From Parasediminibacterium sp051861445 (GTDB taxonomy: Bacteria > Bacteroidota > Bacteroidia > Chitinophagales > Chitinophagaceae): 64,000 nucleotides of DNA. Positions 25,201 through 34,857 of the stretch are shown here, piece after piece. The notes beneath the pieces were generated by a model. It was given only the letters and a program-made list of their open reading frames with translations, searched no databases and was not told where the DNA came from. Position 1 is the stretch's first letter; each line of letters begins with the position of its first letter. The translations under genes were made by a program, and so were the position numbers. The stretch is from assembly GCA_051861445.1 (NCBI GenBank), contig JBHYCS010000020.1:1-64000 (forward strand), in the 5' to 3' direction.

Positions 25201-27165
25201 ATGTTTTCGATGAATATGCGTAAATCAATTTTTGTAAGAACAATTGTTTCTGTTTTGCTTTTGTTGAATGCTATTGTGGCAATGGCTCAATCTGATAGAT
25301 GGCAGCAAAAGATAAAATACAATATTGCTGTAAATATGGATGTTCGTAAACATCAATTTACGGGTGTTGAAAAAATTGATTATTGGAATAATGCTCCTGA
25401 TACGTTACGTAAAGTATTTCTTCATTTGTATTGGAATGCTTTTCAGCCCAATAGTAGCATGGATGTAAGAAGTAAAGAATTGGGTAAAACAGTTTTAGGA
25501 ACGGATAGAAATGGCAACCCTGTTCAAGATTGGGATGCTCGTGTAAAAGATAGAATTAGTGGACTGAATGCTGATGAAATAGGCTATCAAAAAGTAAAAT
25601 CGGTAAAAGTGAATGGTGTAGAACAAACCATAAAAGAACATGAAACTATTTTAGAAGTGGTGCTTGCTCAGCCTATTTTGCCTAAAACAAAAACTTTGAT
25701 TGAAGTGGTTTTTGAGGCTCAAGTACCTAAACAAATTCGTAGAAGTGGACGAGATAATGCCGAAGGTATACAATACAGCATGAGCCAATGGTATCCTAAA
25801 GTGGTGGAATACGATTATCAAGGATGGAATGCAAACCCATATATTGCTAGAGAGTTTTATGGTGTTTGGGGCGATTATGATGTAAACATTAGCATTGATA
25901 AGCAATACATGGTTGCTGCTACAGGTGTGTTGCAAAATGCAAATTCAATTGGTTTTGGTTACGAAGCTGCTGGCGTAAAAGTGCCTACCATTACTACCAA
26001 TAAAATAAACTGGAATTTTAAGGGAGAGAATATTCATGATTTTGTATGGGCTGCTGATACTGCTTATAAACATATTTCTAAAAAAGTAGGAAGCACCGTA
26101 TTGCATGCTTTTTACAAAGCAAAAGATGCAAGTGCAGATAGTGCTTGGAACAATGTATTGTGGGCTGCCGAAAAAGTAATGCCTTTTATTGAGCGTAAAT
26201 ATGGTAAATATCCTTACCCTCAGTATTCATTTATTCAAGGTGGAGATGGTGGAATGGAATATGCTATGGCAACATTGTTGAAAAATAGTGGCTTAGGTAC
26301 TGTATTTCATGAGTGGATGCACAGTTGGTATCAACATATTTTAGGAACCAATGAAAGTTTATTTGGATGGATGGATGAAGGCTTTACAAGCTTTGCTGAA
26401 AGTGAAGTTTCTGCTTATTACAATCAAACTTGGGCAATGCAGTCACCGTTTATTAGCGATGCTGCAAAAGCTGCGGTTGCCAAAAATATAGAACGTAGTA
26501 AAACACAATTACCATTAAATCAAAATGGTAGCTACGAAAGCTATTTTAGATTGGCAAAAAGCAATTTTGAAGAACCAATGACTACTCATGCCGATCATTT
26601 TAATACCAATTATGCCTACAGTAGTGCAGCATACAGCAAAGGAGCTACTTTTTTATCTCAGCTCGGCTATATTGTGAGTGATAGTATTCGTAATAAAATT
26701 TTATTGGCTTATTACAATGAGTGGAAATTTAAACACCCGAATGCCAACGATTTTATTCGTGTGGCTGAAAAGGTGAGTGGCATTACATTGCAATGGTATA
26801 AAGAGTATTGGGTTTATACAACCAAAACCATTGATTATGCAGTTGATGATATTAATGTAGATGGCAACAAAACCAAAATTACCATTAAACGTGTTGGTAA
26901 AATGCCAATGCCAATTGATGTGTTATTAACGTTTAAAGATGGTAGCCAAGAAATGCATTACATACCATTAGATTTAATGTATGGTGAAAAAATAGCTGAA
27001 AATCAGTTGCCTAGAACGGTGCATCCTGAATGGAAGTGGACGCATCCTCAATATAGTTTTGCTACAACAAGAAGTATTAAAGATTTAAAAAGTATAGAAA
27101 TAGACCCTACTCAGCGTTTAGCAGATGTAAATAAGAACAACAATAAATTGGTAATTCCTGAGTAG
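25201..27165 (+). CDS. M1 family metallopeptidase
   Basis: This 654-residue secreted zinc peptidase has a signal peptide ending VAMAQ (about residue 30; ATG 25216 is an equally good start). The N-terminal beta-saddle domain is followed by the exopeptidase motif region GGMEYAMAT and the zinc site HEWMH (His370, Glu371, His374), with Glu393 at the 18-residue spacing of family M1. The usual GAMEN motif reads GGMEY, a variant I recall in other Bacteroidota. It probably acts in the periplasm or at the surface on oligopeptides. It is monocistronic, downstream of the structured element at 24994-25106. Confidence 0.92.
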   Translation: MFSMNMRKSIFVRTIVSVLLLLNAIVAMAQSDRWQQKIKYNIAVNMDVRKHQFTGVEKIDYWNNAPDTLRKVFLHLYWNAFQPNSSMDVRSKELGKTVLGTDRNGNPVQDWDARVKDRISGLNADEIGYQKVKSVKVNGVEQTIKEHETILEVVLAQPILPKTKTLIEVVFEAQVPKQIRRSGRDNAEGIQYSMSQWYPKVVEYDYQGWNANPYIAREFYGVWGDYDVNISIDKQYMVAATGVLQNANSIGFGYEAAGVKVPTITTNKINWNFKGENIHDFVWAADTAYKHISKKVGSTVLHAFYKAKDASADSAWNNVLWAAEKVMPFIERKYGKYPYPQYSFIQGGDGGMEYAMATLLKNSGLGTVFHEWMHSWYQHILGTNESLFGWMDEGFTSFAESEVSAYYNQTWAMQSPFISDAAKAAVAKNIERSKTQLPLNQNGSYESYFRLAKSNFEEPMTTHADHFNTNYAYSSAAYSKGATFLSQLGYIVSDSIRNKILLAYYNEWKFKHPNANDFIRVAEKVSGITLQWYKEYWVYTTKTIDYAVDDINVDGNKTKITIKRVGKMPMPIDVLLTFKDGSQEMHYIPLDLMYGEKIAENQLPRTVHPEWKWTHPQYSFATTRSIKDLKSIEIDPTQRLADVNKNNNKLVIPE

Positions 27166-27572
27166 TTGTACGAATGTGTTGTATGGATAAATGGAGATAA
27201 TGGAAAAATGGATAATCGGCATGACAAATTGCGTGTTTTAGATAGGATATTGCTATTTTGAATGACAAATTGCATGTTTGAGAGGCATTTTTCTATCTAA
27301 AACATCGAATAATGGATGTTGAAGAGGAATTAATGAATCTTAAAGATTCGATAATGTATGTACAACAGGCATTCATGTATCTTAAACAGGGATAGTTGCA
27401 TGTTTGAGTGGCATTTTTCAATCTCAGACATAGAAAAAGGAATGTTATAGATACAACGATTAAACTAAAACAGGAATACGTATCACTTTTTGTTGCTTTA
27501 TTGAATGAATTAGTTTTTAAAAATTAAGCGAAGGCAATTGGTTATTATCAAAAAAAATAAAATAGTTATTTT
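27166..27572. repeat. Intergenic region with three related direct repeats
   Basis: This 407-bp gene-free region holds repeated units. TTGCATGTTTGAGAGGCATT plus its continuation (27270-27305) recurs as TTGCATGTTTGAGTGGCATT plus its continuation (27396-27431), about 36 bp with few changes. A third partial unit, ATGACAAATTGCGTGTTTTA (27221-27240), matches the sequence leading into unit 1 (from 27262). I see no coding frame or strong hairpin. Confidence 0.55.
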
Positions 27573-28430
27573 ATGAATCAAGATATTATAAATCTGTACG
27601 ACGAATACACCCACAAACCATTGAAACGTACGGATTTTTTAAAACGTTTAGCAGTTTTAGCAGGTGGAACAGCAGCAGCCATGAGTTTATTGCCTTTGCT
27701 AGAAAACAATTATGCACAAGCTGCAACGGTAGCCTTTGAAGATGATAATTTATTTACAGAAAACATAAAATATGCTGGCGACAACTGTGAAATGCAGGCC
27801 TATGTAGCTAGACCAAAAACTCCTGGAAAATATGCAACTGTAATTGTAATTCATGAAAATAGAGGATTAAATGCCCATATTGAAGATGTGGCAAGAAGGG
27901 TAGCAAAAGCAGGTTTTTTAGCCATTGCACCCAATGCTTTGGCTGCATTAGGAACTTTACCCACCAACGACGATGAAATAAGGGCTCAATTTGCAAAGCT
28001 AGATCCTAAGCAAACCCTTCAAAACTTTATAAAAGCATTTGAGTATGCCCAAACTAGAAACGATAGTAATGGTAAAATGGGATGCGTAGGTTTTTGTTGG
28101 GGTGGTGCAATGGCGAATAATTTAGCCGTGAATATGCCACAATTAAAAGCAGCAGTTGCTTATTATGGCAGACAACCACAAGCAGAGGAGGTATCAAAAA
28201 TAAAAGCAGCCATCTTGTTGCATTATGGCGGTTTAGACGAACGTATAAATGCAGGAATTCCGGCTTATGAAGAAGCTTTGAAAAAGAACAATGTGAACTA
28301 CCAATTATTTGTATATGAGGGCGTAAATCATGCGTTTCATAACGATACTTCAGCAGCTCGTTACAACGAAGCAGCAGCTAAACTCTCTTGGGAAAGAACC
28401 ATTGAATGCTTTAAAAAATATCTTGTTTAA
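27573..28430 (+). CDS. Dienelactone hydrolase family protein
   Basis: This 285-residue alpha/beta hydrolase has the catalytic triad pattern of the family: nucleophile Cys175 in GFCWGG, Asp222 in GGLDERI and His253 in VNHAFHND. An N-terminal extension (residues 1-55) contains RLAVLAGGTAAAMSLLPLL, which could be a membrane anchor or an export signal without a classic twin-Arg (it reads LKRTDFLKRLAVLAGG). The enzyme class opens lactones or hydrolyses esters; here the substrate is unknown. The next gene starts 30 bp downstream and may be co-transcribed. Confidence 0.88.
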   Translation: MNQDIINLYDEYTHKPLKRTDFLKRLAVLAGGTAAAMSLLPLLENNYAQAATVAFEDDNLFTENIKYAGDNCEMQAYVARPKTPGKYATVIVIHENRGLNAHIEDVARRVAKAGFLAIAPNALAALGTLPTNDDEIRAQFAKLDPKQTLQNFIKAFEYAQTRNDSNGKMGCVGFCWGGAMANNLAVNMPQLKAAVAYYGRQPQAEEVSKIKAAILLHYGGLDERINAGIPAYEEALKKNNVNYQLFVYEGVNHAFHNDTSAARYNEAAAKLSWERTIECFKKYLV

Positions 28431-28460
28431 TTGCTCATTGAAACTCTATTTACAAACAAG

Positions 28461-28952
28461 ATGAAAGCAGCTAGCGTTCAAGAAATAAAACAAGAATTAA
28501 GCTATTTATCGCCTAAGCAGTTGCAAGAATTGTGTTTGCGACTCATAAAATATAAAAAAGAAAACAAAGAATTAGTAGGCTATTTATTGTTTGATGCCCA
28601 CCATCAAGAAGCCTACATAGAAAATGTGTGCAATGCTATTGATGAATTGTTTACAGAAATAAATACATCGCATATTTATTTTGCTAAAAAAACATTGCGT
28701 AAAATTTTACGTATTGCCAATAAGCAAATAAAGTTTGCAGGCTCAAAAGAAGTAGAAGTATCTATTTTATTACATTATTGTGAGCAATTACAAGCAACAG
28801 GGTTGGCTAAACCTAAAAACCAAGTGGTGTATAAACTATTGCAAACACAACTAAGTAAAATAAGTAAATTGATTTTACTATTGCATGAAGATTTACAGTT
28901 TGACTATTTACGTAAACTTCATGCTTTACAATCAATACAAACAAGTATTTAG
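28461..28952 (+). CDS. Hypothetical all-helical protein
   Basis: The open frame begins with a TTG at 28431, but ATG 28461 (MKAASVQEIKQELSYL) is preferred. The product of about 163 residues is Lys/Leu-rich and predicted all-helical, with no signal peptide, membrane segment or recognised motif. It follows the dienelactone hydrolase gene by 30 bp. Its stop overlaps the stop of the convergent lipoprotein gene by 4 bp. I do not recognise the family. Confidence 0.6.
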   Translation: MKAASVQEIKQELSYLSPKQLQELCLRLIKYKKENKELVGYLLFDAHHQEAYIENVCNAIDELFTEINTSHIYFAKKTLRKILRIANKQIKFAGSKEVEVSILLHYCEQLQATGLAKPKNQVVYKLLQTQLSKISKLILLLHEDLQFDYLRKLHALQSIQTSI

Positions 28953-29737
28953 TTTAATTGCTCTTGTAGCAGCAATGCAGCTATAGCATTGGCAATTAAA
29001 AATTTTTCGTCGGTATCTGTAGTATCAAAATACACCAATCCTCTATCAATTAAAGAAACGGCTGCAACAGTTTTGCCACTCATATTTCTAAATTCATAGC
29101 CTACCGAGCCACCAAAAGGCAATGCAACGGGTTTGCCTTGTTTGTTTTTTAAAAGGTAAACAGGTACAATACTGTAATAATCGAATTTGCTTTTAGCAAG
29201 CATGCCTGTATAGGTTTTGGCATTTATTTGAGCAGCATTATTATCAATCACCATTTCCCAAGGTTGTTGATTTTTACCCGGAACAATTCTTACTGCAAAA
29301 ATATTACTGCCATTATCGCCTATTCGTAATAAATCGCCAATAATATTTACAACACTGTTAGGGTTGTTGCCAATGGTAATATCTGTCCAATTGGCTTTTG
29401 AAAATGCGGTAACCTCACTTTCATTGTCAGAAGAATCTTTTAAGTTAAAACGAATGGTTTGTTTTTTTTGAACATAGGTTTGGTTAAGGCTTTCAACCCA
29501 ATCGTTTTGTACAGGAATACTCCATGTCCAACCGCTTCCTTTTGTCCAAGAACGGTTTACTTTATTGGTTGCAAACTCACCAAAAGAAAGTTTTTGGTTT
29601 AGCATAAACCCTTGACGACCTTTTACAGAAAGCTCTTCTCTTTCATTCCAATTTGGATTAGAAATCGCAATTTTTACAGGCGAACAGCTATAAAAAGTAA
29701 GAATAGAAAGCAAAGAAAAGTAGAAAAGTTTACGCAT
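28949..29737 (-). CDS. Hypothetical lipoprotein
   Basis: ATG 29737 (MRKLFYFSLLSILTFYSC) gives a lipoprotein signal with Cys18; the open frame also allows a start 9 bp upstream. The remaining 240 residues are beta-rich, with patterns such as EREELSVKGRQGFMLNQKLSFGEF and PFGGSVGYEFRNMSGKTVAAVSLIDRGLVYF. The GFMLNQKLSFGEF block recalls periplasmic beta-sandwich lipoproteins common in Chitinophagaceae, but no function is known to me. It is transcribed alone, divergent from ftsK. Confidence 0.65.
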   Translation of the reverse strand: MRKLFYFSLLSILTFYSCSPVKIAISNPNWNEREELSVKGRQGFMLNQKLSFGEFATNKVNRSWTKGSGWTWSIPVQNDWVESLNQTYVQKKQTIRFNLKDSSDNESEVTAFSKANWTDITIGNNPNSVVNIIGDLLRIGDNGSNIFAVRIVPGKNQQPWEMVIDNNAAQINAKTYTGMLAKSKFDYYSIVPVYLLKNKQGKPVALPFGGSVGYEFRNMSGKTVAAVSLIDRGLVYFDTTDTDEKFLIANAIAALLLQEQLN

Positions 29738-29856
29738 AGAGTTCAATTTTCAGGTTTATGAAGCAAATGTCTAAAAATTTAGAAAGTAATGCAATCGCAT
29801 ATTGATGTGATGATTAGATGAAGGTGTAGAGTATCTGTAATGTGCAAACTTCATCC

Positions 29857-29909
29857 ATCTGCTCCATAGAGTTATCCACGTACAAGAGTGCGACGCCACT
29901 GCTGCTGAT
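29857..29909 (+). repeat. Foldable intergenic repeat, family 2, copy 2
   Basis: This matches the element at 14911-14959 (minus). ACGTACAAG is identical, followed by AGTG-GAC-C-AC-GC-GC-GA spacing. The closing stem here is ATCTGC (29857-29862) with GCTGAT (29904-29909), with one mismatch. The span is 53 nt against 49 nt in copy 1. It lies upstream of ftsK on the same strand, in a 225-bp gap that otherwise shows no coding frame. Confidence 0.5.
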
Positions 29910-29971
29910 AAGAAATCCACATGCTGGGTTAAAAATAATCCTCGTTCTTTGCAAATTGTATATTTGTTACT

Positions 29972-32722
29972 ATGGCAAATCGCTTAAAAAAGAATACCCC
30001 ACCACCGCCTCCAAGTCCTGAGGAATTAGCACCTGACAAAGAGGTTGAAGTTACCGTTACCGAAGTGGTAAAAGATGAGCGTACCACCAAAATAGCAGGT
30101 GCTTCTGCATTATTAATGGCTCTCTTCTTGTTTATTGCATTTACATCGTACATGTTTACTTGGCAAGAAGATCAGGATAAAGTGTATCAATTTGGCATTA
30201 AAATTTTTGCTACCGACGATGTTCGTGTTACCAATTTATTAGGTGTTTTAGGTGCGTATGTAGCCCATATTTTTATTTATAAAGGTTTTGGAATTGCGGC
30301 TTATTTGTTTTGTACTTCATTTTTTGTTTTAGGGATTAATTTATTGTTTGGTAAAAAAGTATTTAATCTTAGTCGTAATTTAAGATATGTGGTTATTGGT
30401 TTGGTTTTGTTAAGTATGGCTGCTGCATTTGTAAGTGTTGGGTCAGGCTTTAGTTTTGGTGGTGCAGTTGGTGAATTATTAAGCAATTGGTTTGTAAAAT
30501 GGATTGGTAGGGTAGGAACAGGATTTTTATTGTTTACAGCTGTGTTTAGTTATGTTATTTGGCGTTTTAATCCTACGTTTAAATGGCCAGAATTTCATTT
30601 GTTTGATAAACAAGAAAAGCAAGTTGTTGAGAAAAAACCTGTAGGAGTTGGAGGCGAAAATTTTGTTGATGATGAGCAAAAAGTATATGGTGAATGGGAT
30701 AATTCTGGCGATGAATCGATGCAATTAGTAGAAAAAGAACCTGAACTGCCCTTGAGTAAAAACAAGCTGAAAGAAGGTGGAAAAACAATGCCTGACATTG
30801 TAGAACCCATTGCACCAATGTATCAAAATCCATTAACAGAATTTGATGTAACAGAAAAGGAAGACCTAATTCAAAACGATGAAATGGGTGGCAAATTATT
30901 TATTGATGAATCGTTGCCTATTCCTGAAACTGTTGCAGAAGAACAAGTTTTACCAATACCAGAAATGCCCGTTGCTCATGTATCGGTAATAATGCCTACA
31001 CCTGTTGCTGAAAATCCTGTTTTTGAAATTGTTTCTAATAGTGAACCGATTAAAGAAGATATTGATACAAAAGAATTCACACATTCGAATGAGGATGATG
31101 ATGTATTGGATGAATTGGAAGACGATATGGAATTAGAAATTAATGAGCCGATAGATGATGAAGAGGAAGAAGATGTGCCAACTAGTGCTGTTGTGCCAAG
31201 ACAAACTTTAGCCACTAATTACGATGCAACCTTAGATTTAAAAGACTATAAAAATCCACCGATAGATTTATTAGAAACACATGGTAGCGAAAAAATTGTT
31301 CATGATCCTGCAGAATTAGAAGCCAATAAAAACCAAATTATTAGTACGCTTAAAAACTATGATATAGCTATACAGCGTATTGCAGCAACGGTAGGACCAA
31401 CGGTTACTTTATACGAAATTGTACCAGCACCAGGTGTAAGAATTAGCAGAATTAAAAACTTAGAAGATGATATTGCTTTAAGTTTAGCGGCTTTAGGCAT
31501 TCGTATTATTGCCCCTATTCCTGGTAAAGGAACCATTGGTATAGAAGTGCCAAACGTTCGAAAATCGGTAGTAAGTATGAAAACCTTACTATCGTCTGAA
31601 AAATTTGTAAATAGTACGTTTTCGCTACCTATTGCAATTGGTAAAAAAATTGACAACGAAAACTTTATTGTAGACTTGGCAACCATGCCTCACTTGTTAA
31701 TGGCAGGTGCAACGGGTCAAGGTAAATCGGTTGGTTTAAATGCCATATTGGTTTCATTACTCTACAAAAAACATCCATCACAATTAAAGTTTGTGTTGGT
31801 AGACCCTAAAAAAGTAGAATTAAGTTTATATAGAGTAATTGAAAAACACTTTTTAGCCAAATTACCGGGTGAAGATGAAAGCATTATTACCGATACCAAA
31901 AAAGTAGTAAACACACTGAATGCTTTGTGTATTGAAATGGATAATCGATACGATTTATTAAAAGAGGCTGGCTGTAGAAATATAAAGGAATACAACGAAA
32001 AATTTACCAATAGACGATTAAATCCACAAAAAGGACATCAATATTTACCGTTTATTGTGTTGGTAGTTGATGAATTTGCCGATTTAATTATGACTGCTGG
32101 CAAAGAAGTAGAAATGCCCATTGCACGTTTGGCACAGTTGGCAAGAGCTATTGGTATACATTTAATTATTGCAACGCAACGTCCATCTGTAAACATTATT
32201 ACGGGTACAATTAAAGCCAATTTCCCTGCAAGAATAGCATTTAAGGTTTCTTCGAAAATTGATAGTAGAACTATTTTAGATGCAGGTGGAGCGGAACAAC
32301 TGATTGGTAAAGGAGATATGTTGATTAGCTATAATGGTGAAATTACTCGTTTGCAATGTGCGTTTGTAGATACACCAGAAGTAGAGGGCGTTTGTGAATT
32401 TATTGGCGATCAAAAAGGATATCCACAAGCATTTTTATTGCCAGAATATGTTGATGAAAAAGAGTTGGAAACCAATAAAGATTTTGATAGTAGTAGTAGA
32501 GATCCTTTGTTTGAAGATGCAGCAAGATTAATTGTACAAAACCAAATGGGCAGCACATCATTAATACAACGTAGAATGAAATTAGGCTATAATAGAGCAG
32601 GGCGTTTGATGGATCAATTAGAAGCAGCAGGAATAGTTGGTCCTAATTTAGGAAGTAAAGCAAGAGAAGTTTTATATAAAAGTGAAATGGAATTGCAAGA
32701 CTATTTAGATAATCTTGTTTAA
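29972..32722 (+). CDS. ftsK: DNA translocase FtsK/SpoIIIE
   Basis: This 916-residue septal DNA pump clears chromosome termini at division. The N-terminal Pro-rich cytoplasmic tail precedes four membrane helices (about residues 45-200) and an acidic, Glu/Pro-rich linker (about 205-415). The RecA-like motor has Walker A GATGQGKSVG (around residue 578) and Walker B IVLVVDEFADL. The C-terminal winged-helix gamma domain (last 65 residues, LIQRRMKLGYNRAGRLMDQLE) reads polar DNA motifs. The length is typical for Bacteroidota FtsK, with a much shorter linker than E. coli. It is monocistronic. Confidence 0.96.
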   Translation: MANRLKKNTPPPPPSPEELAPDKEVEVTVTEVVKDERTTKIAGASALLMALFLFIAFTSYMFTWQEDQDKVYQFGIKIFATDDVRVTNLLGVLGAYVAHIFIYKGFGIAAYLFCTSFFVLGINLLFGKKVFNLSRNLRYVVIGLVLLSMAAAFVSVGSGFSFGGAVGELLSNWFVKWIGRVGTGFLLFTAVFSYVIWRFNPTFKWPEFHLFDKQEKQVVEKKPVGVGGENFVDDEQKVYGEWDNSGDESMQLVEKEPELPLSKNKLKEGGKTMPDIVEPIAPMYQNPLTEFDVTEKEDLIQNDEMGGKLFIDESLPIPETVAEEQVLPIPEMPVAHVSVIMPTPVAENPVFEIVSNSEPIKEDIDTKEFTHSNEDDDVLDELEDDMELEINEPIDDEEEEDVPTSAVVPRQTLATNYDATLDLKDYKNPPIDLLETHGSEKIVHDPAELEANKNQIISTLKNYDIAIQRIAATVGPTVTLYEIVPAPGVRISRIKNLEDDIALSLAALGIRIIAPIPGKGTIGIEVPNVRKSVVSMKTLLSSEKFVNSTFSLPIAIGKKIDNENFIVDLATMPHLLMAGATGQGKSVGLNAILVSLLYKKHPSQLKFVLVDPKKVELSLYRVIEKHFLAKLPGEDESIITDTKKVVNTLNALCIEMDNRYDLLKEAGCRNIKEYNEKFTNRRLNPQKGHQYLPFIVLVVDEFADLIMTAGKEVEMPIARLAQLARAIGIHLIIATQRPSVNIITGTIKANFPARIAFKVSSKIDSRTILDAGGAEQLIGKGDMLISYNGEITRLQCAFVDTPEVEGVCEFIGDQKGYPQAFLLPEYVDEKELETNKDFDSSSRDPLFEDAARLIVQNQMGSTSLIQRRMKLGYNRAGRLMDQLEAAGIVGPNLGSKAREVLYKSEMELQDYLDNLV

Positions 32723-32814
32723 GAAGATTACTTTTTTGGACGTTAATAATCAACTGCTTTTACAATGTATCTTCATTTATCAACCTTTTTACAAAAGCGT
32801 TTGTTTACTTAGGT

Positions 32815-34656
32815 ATGGCATATAAAAACTTAGAAGCTTGTTTACTCGATTTAGAAAAAAATAATCATTTAGTTCGTGTAAAAGAAGAAGTAGATCCATA
32901 TTTAGAAATGGCAGCTATTCATTTACGAATGTATGAAGCAAAAGGACCTGCCATTTTATTCGAAAATGTAAAAGGTTCTCGTTTTAGAGCAGCATCTAAT
33001 ATTTTTGGTACACTAGATAGAAGCAAGTTTATTTTTAGAGATACGTTTCAATTGGTGCAACAACTCATTCAATTAAAAGGTAATCCTATTGAAGCTCTTA
33101 AACATCCTTTTCGAAATATACAAGCAGGCTTTGCAGCTTTAAAAGCCTTGCCACTGAAAAATCCAATTTCAAAGCCTGTTTTCGATCAAGAAATTGCTAT
33201 ACAAGATTTACCGCTTATTCACCATTGGCCAATGGATGGAGGAGCTTTTGTAACACTTCCTCAAGTATATACAGAAGATATTGATGCTCCAGGAATTATG
33301 AAGGCCAATTTAGGCATGTATCGTATTCAATTAACGGGTAATGAGTACGAATTAAACAAAGAAATTGGTTTGCATTATCAATTGCATAGAGGCATTGGCG
33401 TTCATCAAACAAAAGCAAATAAAAAAGGGCAGCCATTGAAAGTAAGTTGTTTTGTTGGTGGGCCTCCTTCTCATACTTTATCGGCTGTAATGCCTTTGCC
33501 TGAAGGAATTAGCGAAATGACTTTTGCAGGTGTTTTAGGTGGCAGACGTTTTCGTTATGCTTATAAAGGTGGCTTTGCTGTAAGTACCGATGCTGATTTT
33601 GTAATTACAGGAGAAGTGTATCCAAATGAGAATAAACCTGAGGGGCCTTTTGGCGATCATTTAGGCTATTATTCTTTGCAACACGATTTTCCGTTGATGA
33701 AAGTGCATAAAGTGTATGCTAAAAAAAATGCCATTTGGCCATTTACAGTTGTTGGTCGTCCTCCACAAGAAGATACTAGTTTCGGTGAATTAATTCATGA
33801 ACTTACTGGTGCTGCCATTCCACAAGAAGTACCTGGTTTAAAAGAAGTACATGCTGTTGATGCAGCAGGTGTGCATCCATTATTATTGGCAATTGGTAGT
33901 GAACGTTACACACCATACACACCTACCAAACAACCAGCAGAGTTATTAACCATTGCCAATCATGTTTTAGGAACAGGTCAGCTTAGTTTAGCTAAGTTTT
34001 TATACATTACAGCAGATGATACCAATCAATTAACTACCCATCATATTCTGCCTTATTTAACCTATATTTTCGAGAGAATTCATTTACAAAGAGATATTCA
34101 TTTTTACACCAATACAACCATTGATACTTTAGATTATAGTGGAACTGGTTTAAATAGCGGTAGCAAAGTAGTGTTTGCAGCTTATGGTGAAAAAGTAAGA
34201 GAATTATGCACAGAAATACCAAGTTGTTTATACGAACTACAACATTTTACAAAACCAAAATTGGTAATGCCTGGTGTGATTGCTTTACAAACCAATAAGT
34301 TTACAACTAACCAAACAGCAGCAGCAGAAATACAGGTTTTAAATGAACAATGTAAGCACCAGTTAAGTACATTAGAAGGTGTGGTACAATTGATTATTTG
34401 TGATGATAGTGAATTCGTAGCAAATCGTTTAGGCAACTATTTATGGGTTACTTATACTAGAAGCAATCCTAGTCATGATATTTATGGAATTGATGAATTT
34501 ATTTTACACAAACATTGGGGTTGCAATGGACCAATGGTAATTGATGCCAGAATAAAACCTCACCATGCACCACCTGTAGAAAAAGTGCCAGAAGTAGAAA
34601 AAAGAATTGATAAACTTTTTGCTAAAGGGGGAAGTTTACATGGTGTTATAAAATAA
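32815..34656 (+). CDS. mqnL: UbiD-family decarboxylase, probable menaquinone decarboxylase MqnL
   Basis: This 613-residue protein belongs to the UbiD family, which uses prenylated FMN to decarboxylate aromatic acids. The family blocks ENVKGSRFRAASNIFG, LPLIHHWPMDGGAF, PEGPFGDHLGYY and VVGRPPQEDTSFGELIHELTG are all visible. The long form (over 600 residues) is the menaquinone-type subfamily of the futalosine route, which would act with the UbiA-like MqnP at 9732. No UbiX/MqnM flavin prenyltransferase gene is in the window. The gene stands alone, and its stop faces the GH3 gene. Confidence 0.8.
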   Translation: MAYKNLEACLLDLEKNNHLVRVKEEVDPYLEMAAIHLRMYEAKGPAILFENVKGSRFRAASNIFGTLDRSKFIFRDTFQLVQQLIQLKGNPIEALKHPFRNIQAGFAALKALPLKNPISKPVFDQEIAIQDLPLIHHWPMDGGAFVTLPQVYTEDIDAPGIMKANLGMYRIQLTGNEYELNKEIGLHYQLHRGIGVHQTKANKKGQPLKVSCFVGGPPSHTLSAVMPLPEGISEMTFAGVLGGRRFRYAYKGGFAVSTDADFVITGEVYPNENKPEGPFGDHLGYYSLQHDFPLMKVHKVYAKKNAIWPFTVVGRPPQEDTSFGELIHELTGAAIPQEVPGLKEVHAVDAAGVHPLLLAIGSERYTPYTPTKQPAELLTIANHVLGTGQLSLAKFLYITADDTNQLTTHHILPYLTYIFERIHLQRDIHFYTNTTIDTLDYSGTGLNSGSKVVFAAYGEKVRELCTEIPSCLYELQHFTKPKLVMPGVIALQTNKFTTNQTAAAEIQVLNEQCKHQLSTLEGVVQLIICDDSEFVANRLGNYLWVTYTRSNPSHDIYGIDEFILHKHWGCNGPMVIDARIKPHHAPPVEKVPEVEKRIDKLFAKGGSLHGVIK

Positions 34657-34775
34657 ATAAAAATGGTCTTATATAGATGTTAGAGGAAACAATGTTCTTA
34701 TAATTTTGAATTGCCACTTTTTATTGATTCAACAAGTAATTGGGCTCTTCGAGATAACGTGAAAATCATACAATA

Positions 34776-34826
34776 CAATTCAAGCAAATACAAACTGCTA
34801 TTTCTGTATAGTATTTGCTTAAATTG
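34776..34826. terminator. Hairpin between the convergent UbiD-family and GH3 genes
   Basis: CAATT-C-AAGCAAATAC (34776-34791) pairs with GTATTTGCTT-A-AATTG (34811-34826), 15 pairs with one mismatch and a 19-nt loop. T-runs are weak on both sides, so terminator function is tentative. The rest of 34657-34857 shows no gene. Confidence 0.4.
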
Positions 34827-34857
34827 CTGATAAAATCTACTTCATTTTTACAAAAAA

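Noticed and set aside
29959..29966. TATATTTG as a promoter for ftsK
   Set aside because: It is 5 bp from the ATG with no properly spaced -33 box; it could indicate a leaderless transcript but is not convincing.
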